Of a stretch of 64,000 nucleotides of DNA, positions 56,064 through 62,442 are shown piece by piece. Within the stretch, counting starts at the first letter, position 1, and the number at the start of each line of letters is the position of its first letter. The notes under the pieces were generated by a model, which was given only the letters and a program-made list of their open reading frames with translations, was not told the DNA's origin and searched no databases. Origin of the DNA: a virus; the IMG/VR virus record IMGVR_UViG_3300036715_001865, positions 124,001 through 188,000 of that record, one strand, 5' to 3'. The translations under genes were made by a program, and so were the position numbers.

Positions 56064-56531
56064 ATGGTTAAAAAATACGATGCTCAAAAAATTCAAGAGA
56101 TAAAGGAAATATTACCTACAGTTCATTCATATACAGAACTAGCTAAATCATTGGGTAGAGTTGATATTACATATTTATCTGCCATATGTAAGCGAGAACA
56201 ATTGGATACCACACATTTTGTTGGCTCACATAGGTTCCAAAAGGGACATATATCATCCACAAGACGGTCCGACTATGATGTATTTATAACAAATTCCACG
56301 TATTGTAGGAGATTAATCAAGCAGCGAATACTTGACCAAAACTTAATGGAATATAAATGTGCTATATGTAACATCGGACCAGTTTGGAATAACAAGCCAA
56401 TGCCATTGATATTAGACCACATTAACGGTATAAACAATGACAACAAACTAACAAATTTAAGATTTGTGTGTAGTAATTGTGATTCACAGTTGGACACATA
56501 TAAGTCAAAGAATAGAAGATTAAAACAATAA
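56064..56531 (+). CDS. HNH homing endonuclease with N-terminal HTH
   Basis: 155 residues. A short helix-turn-helix (YTELAKSLGRVDITYLSAIC) is followed by CAICNIGPVWNNKPMPLILD, HINGINNDN, NLRFVCSNCDSQ and a TYKSKNRR tail: the classic phage HNH arrangement. Directly downstream of tRNA-Ser(TGA). Confidence 0.9.
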   Translation: MVKKYDAQKIQEIKEILPTVHSYTELAKSLGRVDITYLSAICKREQLDTTHFVGSHRFQKGHISSTRRSDYDVFITNSTYCRRLIKQRILDQNLMEYKCAICNIGPVWNNKPMPLILDHINGINNDNKLTNLRFVCSNCDSQLDTYKSKNRRLKQ

Positions 56532-56547
56532 ACACAGGAGTTTCTCT

Positions 56548-56928
56548 ATGGTTGCTATTTCTACTGGCATATGTGTATTATCAGAATATGATAATGCTAT
56601 TTTCTTCAAAGCCCAATGTGGGTGTGCAAGTTCAGATGATGAACAACATTTGTGTATGTCATATAATGACGATTTGCAAGATGTTGAGTTGTTAGTTTCA
56701 TGTAAAGTCACTACTGAATATTTCCCATCATCTTATGATGATACCTTGTGGGAATCTGTTGGTAATTGGGTATCTGCACAGTTGTTTAAAGTTAAACAGG
56801 TGTATCGATTGCTTACAACTGGTGTATTAACTGCAGAAACATCATTTTTGTTTGAGTCAGAGGCTCAAATTCAAGATTACATCACAGCTCTTCAACTGGG
56901 GCTAGAAAAATTAAAACGGGATAAGTAA
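56548..56928 (+). CDS. Hypothetical protein
   Basis: 126 residues (MVAISTGICVLSEYDNAIFF). Mixed alpha/beta, C-terminal helix. Unassigned. Confidence 0.62.
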   Translation: MVAISTGICVLSEYDNAIFFKAQCGCASSDDEQHLCMSYNDDLQDVELLVSCKVTTEYFPSSYDDTLWESVGNWVSAQLFKVKQVYRLLTTGVLTAETSFLFESEAQIQDYITALQLGLEKLKRDK

Positions 56929-56941
56929 TTATCCCGGACAG

Positions 56942-56970
56942 TTGATTTTTCATATCAATAATTGTATAAT
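56942..56970 (+). promoter_or_regulatory. Sigma70-like promoter
   Basis: TTGATT, 17-nt spacer, TATAAT, 32 nt before the next gene. Confidence 0.8.
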
Positions 56971-57001
56971 AGATTTTTAAATTAGAAGAGGAATTAATCA
57001 G

Positions 57002-57775
57002 ATGGCACATAAAACAAAATTGCATGAGATTCTTGCAGTAGAATCAGGTAAAGAAGGTTACTTCAAATCAGCATTGGTTGAAATGACCAATTTATTCAAA
57101 AACAAAGCAAACCATTTTAATGGATTCAATAAAAATTTGACTCTATTTGGTGATGAAACTCCAGAAAAAATTGCAAAAGAAAAAGCGGCTGCTGAATCAC
57201 AGGCATTAACTGCAACTGTGGAATCTGAACTTGCTTATTTGGCTGAAGTGGTTTCTTCTTATGTTGACGTTTTCTATCAAAAAGATGATGCCAATCAACG
57301 TGCTGTTGCAGACATCATTGTAAATGGTGTAGTTATTGCAACTGGCATCCCAGCAACAACTTTGTTGGGCCTGGAAAACAAATTGAAACAGTTGCGTCCG
57401 ATTTATGATCAGATTCCAACGTTACAACCAGGAACAAACTGGGAATTGAATCCAGCGCTGGGTAAAGGTGTTTATATTGATAGAGACCAACAAGTTCGAA
57501 CCACCACCAGAAAAGGTTTTGCATTTAAAGAAATTTCGCCTGCTACTGAGAAGTTTCCAGCTCAGATCGAGCGTTGGGAAACAGTAGATGACATCGGGTA
57601 TACTACTTTGACTCGTTGGACTGGTATGATTTCAGTTGCAGAAAAAGTTGATTTGTTAAAACGTTTTGATGCAGTAATGCACGCGGTTAAACAAGCTCGT
57701 CAACGTGCAAATGAAGTTGAAGTTCACAATGTCAATTTGGGTAAAGTATTAATGGAAGCCATTAACGGCTTCTAA
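57002..57775 (+). CDS. Conserved hypothetical protein (DUF7873-like)
   Basis: 257 residues: MAHKTKLHEILAVESGKEGY, a helical middle, and a C-terminal signature (WETVDDIGYTTLTRWTGMIS ... ANEVEVHNVNLGKVLMEAI) that I associate with a family shared by large phages and some bacteria. Function unknown. Regular codon use and a strong promoter suggest an abundant protein. It directly precedes the permuted tRNA genes and may share their transcript. Confidence 0.65.
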   Translation: MAHKTKLHEILAVESGKEGYFKSALVEMTNLFKNKANHFNGFNKNLTLFGDETPEKIAKEKAAAESQALTATVESELAYLAEVVSSYVDVFYQKDDANQRAVADIIVNGVVIATGIPATTLLGLENKLKQLRPIYDQIPTLQPGTNWELNPALGKGVYIDRDQQVRTTTRKGFAFKEISPATEKFPAQIERWETVDDIGYTTLTRWTGMISVAEKVDLLKRFDAVMHAVKQARQRANEVEVHNVNLGKVLMEAINGF

Positions 57776-57824
57776 CAAGTTTGAGATAAGTTTATCGTCA
57801 ATATTATCGTTAAAGTTATAGATT

Positions 57825-57926
57825 GATAATCTGGTAGAAATACCAACTGGAGGTTCGATTCCTCCCTGGCCCACGAAGAAACAAATATGGGTCGGTGCCG
57901 GAATGTGGTATACGGGGATTGTTCAA
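57825..57926 (+). tRNA. Circularly permuted tRNA-Leu(CAA), 3' half first
   Basis: The 3' half (57825-57873) comes first: GA, anticodon-stem strand TAATC (57827-57831), variable arm TGGTA-GAAA-TACCA, T-arm GGAGG-TTCGATT-CCTCC (57849-57865), acceptor strand CTGGCCC (57866-57872), discriminator A. A 15-nt linker (57874-57888) leads to the 5' half: acceptor GGGTCGG (57889-57895; all 7 pair with CTGGCCC, two by G-U), Leu-type D-arm CCG/CGG with TGG in the loop, anticodon strand GATTG (57917-57921) and loop TTCAA with anticodon CAA. GATTG pairs with TAATC. Flanks TTGAGATAA (57781-57789) and TTGTCTCAA (57940-57948) also pair. The break is in the anticodon loop. No conventional partner half exists on either side. 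Confidence 0.85.
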
Positions 57927-57990
57927 TTGTTTTATCGTATTGTCTCAACAAGTTTATTAGATGGATAATAGTAGTAAGCAACACAAGAAT

Positions 57991-58089
57991 AATTTTGAAT
58001 GCTATGGGTTCGAGTCCCATTCTGTGCACTAACCAAACAAAGCTATAATTATGCACCGGTAGGTCAATGGTAGACCGTCAAATTTTTAT
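57991..58089 (+). tRNA. Circularly permuted tRNA-Lys(TTT), 3' half first
   Basis: The 3' half comes first: anticodon-stem strand TTTGA (57994-57998), 5-nt variable loop ATGCT, T-arm ATGGG-TTCGAGT-CCCAT (58004-58020), acceptor strand TCTGTGC (58021-58027), discriminator A. A 24-nt linker (58029-58052) leads to the 5' half: acceptor GCACCGG (58053-58059, 6 of 7 paired), T8 A9, perfect D-arm GGTC-AATGGTA-GACC, G26, TCAAA (58078-58082) pairing perfectly with TTTGA, and anticodon TTT (58085-58087) after T33. Flanks ACACAA (57981-57986) and TTGTGT (58099-58104) pair. Lys is not covered by any ordinary tRNA found in this window. Confidence 0.85.
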
Positions 58090-58153
58090 CTTCCCTTATT
58101 GTGTAAGACTGAAAGTATTAACGCCCATCAAATCCAATTATAGGATAATTATT

Positions 58154-58184
58154 AAACCGCCGGTTAGGTTAAACCGGCGGTTTT
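58154..58184 (+). terminator. Rho-independent terminator ending the tRNA cluster
   Basis: AAACCGCCGGTT and its exact complement (12 bp) with a 6-nt loop, followed by TTTT. Confidence 0.93.
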
Positions 58185-58199
58185 CCTACGTCTGGTGTG

Positions 58200-58228
58200 T
58201 TGTAATTTAATATATTATAGTATATAAT
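58200..58228 (+). promoter_or_regulatory. Sigma70-like promoter
   Basis: TTGTAA, 17-nt spacer, TATAAT, 29 nt before the RdgB-like gene. The -35 is weak. Confidence 0.6.
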
Positions 58229-58257
58229 ACACTTTCCAACATGAATAAGGAATCCTT

Positions 58258-58881
58258 ATGATATCAAAAAAGATTGTACTTGCGTCCAGCAACCGAACAA
58301 AATTGCGTGAAATTAACTACATGGCTCAAGCATTCAACGGCCCAAGCTTTTCAATTGATTTAGTCGATCAATCAAACTTTAGAACTCCTGATGCGAGAGA
58401 AACGGGAACCACATTTGTGGAGAATGCCATTATAAAAGCAAGACACGCTTGTCATTATAGTGATTTACCAGCTATTGCAGATGATTCAGGATTAATCGTT
58501 GATGCCTTAGGATATTTAGGACCAGGTGTTCGCACATCCAGATATGCTGGTGAACATGCAACAAAAGACGATAACATCAAAAAATTACTGACGGCTATGT
58601 TGGGTATTCCAAGTGCCCAACGAATTGCACGATTGGTATCAGTTGTTGTTTACATGAGAGATGCAAATGATCCTTGTCCAATAATTACAACTGGTGTCTG
58701 GGAAGGTTCTATTGGATATATTCCACAAGGGATGGGTGGTAGTTGTTTTGACTCTATATTCTGGCCATTCAATGTTGATTGTTCAGTTGCACAATTAACT
58801 GTTGCTGAGCTGGCTGTTGTTAGTCATCGTGGTATTGCAATCTCAGAAATGTTCAACCACATAAAAGAGGAATGTAAATGA
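58258..58881 (+). CDS. RdgB/HAM1-like non-canonical purine NTP pyrophosphatase
   Basis: 207 residues. KIVLASSNRTKLREINYMAQ substrate loop, TFVENAIIKARHA, IADDSGLIVDALGYLGPGVR and YAGEHA, ending SHRGIAI, all canonical ITPase motifs. It removes dITP/XTP and related purine triphosphates. With the PurA-like, MazG-like and PurN-like genes it forms a purine-pool theme. Overlaps the next gene by 4 bp. Confidence 0.92.
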   Translation: MISKKIVLASSNRTKLREINYMAQAFNGPSFSIDLVDQSNFRTPDARETGTTFVENAIIKARHACHYSDLPAIADDSGLIVDALGYLGPGVRTSRYAGEHATKDDNIKKLLTAMLGIPSAQRIARLVSVVVYMRDANDPCPIITTGVWEGSIGYIPQGMGGSCFDSIFWPFNVDCSVAQLTVAELAVVSHRGIAISEMFNHIKEECK

Positions 58882-59126
58882 ATTTTGATCCAATAGATAT
58901 ACAGGTGTTTAGTAAGATGGTACCTCGAAGTATAGCTCAAGATATTGTTGGTGTACAACCTATGGATCCAGAATTGTTAACTGGGCTGATGAAATTTACT
59001 TCTCAGCCTACCAGTTATAAACAAGGACAATTGATTCATCAATTTGGAGTGGGGTGGTTAAGATATCACGGAACTGAGTTTATATCAGAAGAGTTGTATG
59101 AACAACTAACAAAACAAGAATCGTAA
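58878..59126 (+). CDS. Small protein resembling a capsid-protein segment
   Basis: 82 residues. VFSKMVPRSIAQDIVGVQPM is strikingly like the segment near the N-terminus of T4-type major capsid proteins (vp.liandIvgvQPm). The remainder (LMKFTSQPTSYKQGQLIHQF) is short. Either a stand-alone mimic or a duplicated piece; ATGA-coupled to the RdgB-like gene. Confidence 0.55.
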   Translation: MNFDPIDIQVFSKMVPRSIAQDIVGVQPMDPELLTGLMKFTSQPTSYKQGQLIHQFGVGWLRYHGTEFISEELYEQLTKQES

Positions 59127-59138
59127 TTTATACCCCTA

Positions 59139-59166
59139 TTGACTTATTCATTAATTGATGTATAAT
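59139..59166 (+). promoter_or_regulatory. Sigma70-like promoter
   Basis: TTGACT, 16-nt spacer, TATAAT. Confidence 0.78.
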
Positions 59167-59221
59167 AATCGAATAAGTTAATAAAACTTTGTCCCCCTCA
59201 CCAAAACTGGAGAATACAAAT

Positions 59222-59398
59222 ATGAGCATGAATAGCAATGATAGTGATGACAACAATTGGATGTGGATTGCTGTTATAGTATTGGGGATCTGTGGTGCAG
59301 CTACAACAATGTATGACAAACACCAAAAGTCTCAGGTAGCAATTGCACAATTGAATGCAGGTTGCAATGGAGGGTCAATTGTCACACTCCCTAGATAA
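59222..59398 (+). CDS. Small membrane protein
   Basis: 58 residues from the ATG at 59222 (GGAGAA upstream): Asp/Asn-rich start then a transmembrane helix (WMWIAVIVLGICGAATTMY). Unassigned. Confidence 0.62.
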   Translation: MSMNSNDSDDNNWMWIAVIVLGICGAATTMYDKHQKSQVAIAQLNAGCNGGSIVTLPR

Positions 59399-59561
59399 AT
59401 TTAACGTTGATGAGTGGATGTCACAAGAAGTTATCAACGAAAAATTAGATACTTTCAACAAAACTGGTGATTGGTCTATTTTTGATGATGTGCCTGCTAT
59501 TCAACATGTGAGTATTATGTATCCACATACAGTGGAATTACTTGATGTCCAACCAAAATGA
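59355..59561 (+). CDS. Small hypothetical protein
   Basis: Up to 68 residues overlapping the previous gene by 44 bp. The true start may be ATG 59367 or a TTG at 59379 with GGAGGG just before it. SLDKFNVDEWMSQEVINEKL is the confident part. Overlaps the ferredoxin-like gene by 4 bp. Confidence 0.55.
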   Translation: MQVAMEGQLSHSLDKFNVDEWMSQEVINEKLDTFNKTGDWSIFDDVPAIQHVSIMYPHTVELLDVQPK

Positions 59562-59740
59562 TTGTATGTGTTTGTAATAATATAAATGAACAAAAAATTC
59601 AGGAAGAATTAAACAATGGTGCTCGAGTGAGCACCATTGTTAAAGCTCATAAGTGTCATAAGTGTGCAAAATGTATTCCTATGATAAGAGAAATGTATCA
59701 AAAACATATTAACCACGTCGAAACAAGAGTAACTGATTAA
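59558..59740 (+). CDS. BFD-like [2Fe-2S] protein
   Basis: 60 residues: MIVCVCNNINEQKIQEELNN and HKCHKCAKCIPMI give the CxC ... CxxC pattern of bacterioferritin-associated ferredoxins. Similar tiny proteins occur in T4-like phages; role unknown, perhaps redox support or ribonucleotide reductase related. Confidence 0.75.
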   Translation: MIVCVCNNINEQKIQEELNNGARVSTIVKAHKCHKCAKCIPMIREMYQKHINHVETRVTD

Positions 59741-59791
59741 TATCAGTTGGTGGTTCAACCCACCATTCGACACTTACAGAAAGGTATTAAC

Positions 59792-60271
59792 ATGAGTAAT
59801 ATATTAACAGGTGTTGGAGTAATTAAATACAATCCACCTAGACCAGGTATGAAACATAGAACTGATTGGTGGGCTGTGTTGGATGTTAATAAAGAATTGA
59901 CCAGATACTACAGATGGTGGCTTGAATTTGAACAACACATTCATTTACAACCTCCAAGTTGGGATTGTCATATTTCTATCGTAAGAGGTGAAAAACCACA
60001 ACCTGAGTTTATAGATGGTTGGAAAAAGTATCAAGGTGAGCGATTAGAGTTTACCTATACACATGGAGTTATCAGAGTAGGCAGAAGTTTACGAACTGAT
60101 GCAAGAGCGGAAAATGCAACTGGTGGAGAGTACTATTTTATTGATGTTGTTTGTCCAAGATTGGATGAGATTCGGAAAGAACTAGGACTTAAAACTGGAT
60201 TCAATCATCACTTAACGATTGGTAGGACCTACGAATATTTAAGTAAACACGAAAACAAACCAAAGAGGTAA
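59792..60271 (+). CDS. Second 2H-phosphoesterase-like protein
   Basis: 159 residues from the ATG at 59792 (AGAAAGG upstream). Two motifs, DCHISIVRG (HxS) and NHHLTIGRT (HxT), spaced about 80 residues apart, fit the 2H fold used by LigT/ThpR tRNA-half enzymes, CPDases and Acb1. It differs from the Acb1-like protein at 6.5 kb elsewhere. Possible substrates are cyclic phosphates at RNA ends or cyclic-nucleotide signals. Confidence 0.65.
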   Translation: MSNILTGVGVIKYNPPRPGMKHRTDWWAVLDVNKELTRYYRWWLEFEQHIHLQPPSWDCHISIVRGEKPQPEFIDGWKKYQGERLEFTYTHGVIRVGRSLRTDARAENATGGEYYFIDVVCPRLDEIRKELGLKTGFNHHLTIGRTYEYLSKHENKPKR

Positions 60272-60275
60272 TATT

Positions 60276-60524
60276 ATGGCAATAAAAGTATTGTTTGCAC
60301 CAGGCACATTGGAAGCATTGGAAGAAGAACTGTCTCCAGAGGACCTCCAAGAGTTCATGGATAATCTCAAAGCTAAAATGGATGATGGGAGTCTAGGAGA
60401 TGATGCTACTCTTATTGATATGGACGAGCTTCAGAAATCTGATCCGGAGACATACAATCACATTTTAGCACAGATTGCTATGATGGAAGTTGATATGATG
60501 GAAACCCCAAGAGTGCTTCACTAA
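60276..60524 (+). CDS. Small acidic hypothetical protein
   Basis: 82 residues (MAIKVLFAPGTLEALEEELS), very acidic and helical, Met-rich C-terminus (AQIAMMEVDMMETPRVLH). Four bp after the 2H-like gene. Confidence 0.6.
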   Translation: MAIKVLFAPGTLEALEEELSPEDLQEFMDNLKAKMDDGSLGDDATLIDMDELQKSDPETYNHILAQIAMMEVDMMETPRVLH

Positions 60525-60532
60525 CCTAGTTG

Positions 60533-60540
60533 TATAAATA
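60533..60540 (+). promoter_or_regulatory. Late promoter TATAAATA
   Basis: Exact consensus 21-28 nt before the PurN-like gene. Confidence 0.6.
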
Positions 60541-60560
60541 TTCAATTTCAAGGATGATAT

Positions 60561-61160
60561 ATGAATAATGTAGTAGTGATGATATCAGGAGAAGGAACAA
60601 CATTGCAATCTTTATTGGATAATTGCAAGGTTGCAAATGTTGTTGGAGTTATTTCAAATAATGCTTGTGTGGGAGGGATTACTAGATCAATTTTCTCTAA
60701 TGTCCCACACATTAAAGTGTTTGTTCCATATCCTCAAGAATGTTCTGGTTCATATGAAGGAAGATTAATAAACGGTTTGAATGATATTATAAAAAAAGCT
60801 GGTGGAGTAAAATTTATTGTGCTTGCTGGATTTATGAAAATTTTATCAGCAGATTTTATTGAGTATTACAACAATAAAGGAATACAAATCGTTAATATTC
60901 ACCCATCACTTCTTCCAAATCATAAGGGGTTAAATACACACAAAAGAGTTTTGGCAAATGATGACGAGAGTCATGGAATGACTATTCACTATGTTACGGA
61001 TAAAGTTGATAGTGGGGAGATTATTTTTCAAAGATCTTTCTATGTAACTGATGCTGATACAGTTTCAACATTGGAACGGAAAGTAAAACAATTAGAGCAA
61101 ATGTATTATCCATTAGTAGTAGATGATTTATTGGTTAAAATGGACAATCTTATTGCATAG
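60561..61160 (+). CDS. Phosphoribosylglycinamide formyltransferase-like (PurN)
   Basis: 199 residues. VVVMISGEGTTLQSLLDNC phosphate loop, IVLAGFMKILSADFIEYYN, the catalytic NIHPSLLPNHKG (Asn-His) and SHGMTIHYVTDKVDSGEII with the Asp. It transfers a formyl group from 10-formyl-THF, for GAR in purine synthesis or another amine. A TATAAATA box upstream suggests late expression, unusual for an early-metabolism enzyme, so the substrate may differ. Confidence 0.85.
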   Translation: MNNVVVMISGEGTTLQSLLDNCKVANVVGVISNNACVGGITRSIFSNVPHIKVFVPYPQECSGSYEGRLINGLNDIIKKAGGVKFIVLAGFMKILSADFIEYYNNKGIQIVNIHPSLLPNHKGLNTHKRVLANDDESHGMTIHYVTDKVDSGEIIFQRSFYVTDADTVSTLERKVKQLEQMYYPLVVDDLLVKMDNLIA

Positions 61161-61180
61161 ATATTTTTGGTGGAGGGTAA

Positions 61181-62037
61181 ATGGTTAAAGACAAGCGACA
61201 TGATAAAATATTCTTCCAACGGAGCAAAGGTATGGCTACATTTGTTATAAACATTATCGCCACACCCGAGGTGTAGAAAGCATTGGGTTTGAAGGTGATG
61301 AATATGATTATGAAGAGTCAGATAGAACCATTGTTGGCTCTCGAGTAAGTACTTCTACCATCCAACTTTACCAAGTTGGATGGGGCGACAATATGAAAGG
61401 TCGTCGAAATTTTAGAACAGCTATTAGACGATACATATCAAAACAAGTTGGCCGTAAATGGGACGACGTGTATAGTGAACTAAGTTCTAAATGTGATCAA
61501 CGCACCTTTCGGTCCACACAATTATTTGAGTGTATTAATAGTGACGTTTGTACAAATATTGGAGTACATGATGATAAGTTGTACATATACGACAGTAATT
61601 ATATCCACCCTGTGGACCAATATTCGTGGACTCGTTGGTATGTTGATCCAAGAGATGGTATTTTGTATGATCGTCCCTATTTCAGAAACCCATTTAAAGC
61701 TCGTTATAAAAAAGAACGAGCTCGTAAGAAATTGGAACTTGCAAACAACATTAGAGTTATTGACAAATATACTGAATATCACTTGATTGATGACCTTTGG
61801 TATAAAATTAAGTTTGAATACAATACCCTTTACCCTTCTGTGCAGCAACGGTATTCCCCCCATTCATCCGAATACCAAGAGTGTATTGTTTGGAAATACC
61901 ATTATAGATATGATATGTTGACGGGTAGCCAGAGAGCTAACCGTACAGCGGTTGCTAAACTCACAGCATCAAAAAGAGATATTAGAAAGTTCAAATTATG
62001 CAAATTGGTTTTAGATGAAGAAGTTGTGACACCATAA
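61181..62037 (+). pseudogene. Hypothetical protein split by a frameshift
   Basis: Start MVKDKRHDKIFFQRSKG with a GGAGGG ribosome site; this frame ends at 61276. A second frame, open from 61201, reads GYICYKHYRHTRGVESIGFE and continues without stop through the ATG at 61393 (MKGRRNFRTAIRRYISKQVG) to 62037. One missing base around 61225-61232 would join them into about 285 residues. The C-terminal part alone could also be translated from 61393. No family recognised. Confidence 0.55.
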
Positions 62038-62040
62038 ATA
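62033..62040 (+). promoter_or_regulatory. Late-type promoter CATAAATA
   Basis: Overlaps the stop codon of the preceding gene, 26-33 nt before the next ATG. Confidence 0.5.
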
Positions 62041-62065
62041 TAGTATTCTAACAAAGGAGACAGAT

Positions 62066-62440
62066 ATGAGTGGTTTGGTGTTAATAAATAGTGAAGTACA
62101 ATTTGCTGAAAAAATTGTAAAAACAGTTACTGTATTGCGTAGCACATCAATTAATATGGGTGTGCGTATATGGTATCAAGTACTTACAGATGAACTTGAA
62201 ATGTTTCAACGATGGTCCATGTTAATGGATCCAACTGATGAAGTATTAATGTGTACACAACCTGGTGATATTTTGGATATTGAATTCATTCAAAATGTAG
62301 CAGAAGATTTGGTTAATTTAACCTTTGAACCATTCGAACGCAATGTGATATCATCTGCAAAATTTAATGAAGCTTTCCAACAAACAATGAAACCAAAAGC
62401 ACCAACCAAGGCAAAAGCAGCCAAAACACCAAAGGTGTAA
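62066..62440 (+). CDS. Hypothetical late protein with basic tail
   Basis: 124 residues (MSGLVLINSEVQFAEKIVKT) ending in a Lys/Ala/Pro tail (KPKAPTKAKAAKTPKV) like histone-like or internal DNA-condensing proteins. AAGGAG ribosome site, late box upstream. Confidence 0.6.
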   Translation: MSGLVLINSEVQFAEKIVKTVTVLRSTSINMGVRIWYQVLTDELEMFQRWSMLMDPTDEVLMCTQPGDILDIEFIQNVAEDLVNLTFEPFERNVISSAKFNEAFQQTMKPKAPTKAKAAKTPKV

Positions 62441-62442
62441 TT

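Noticed and set aside
57889-58028. One conventional tRNA joining the Leu 5' half to the following Lys 3' half
   Set aside because: Acceptor strands GGGTCGG and TCTGTGC do not pair, and GATTG and TTTGA do not pair.
57772-58056. 94-codon minus-strand frame over the permuted tRNAs
   Set aside because: Antisense to both tRNA units; residues mirror tRNA sequence.
57781-58104. Group I or group II intron interrupting the tRNAs
   Set aside because: The linkers are only 15 and 24 nt and the order of halves is reversed, which an ordinary intron cannot produce; no intron core motifs seen.
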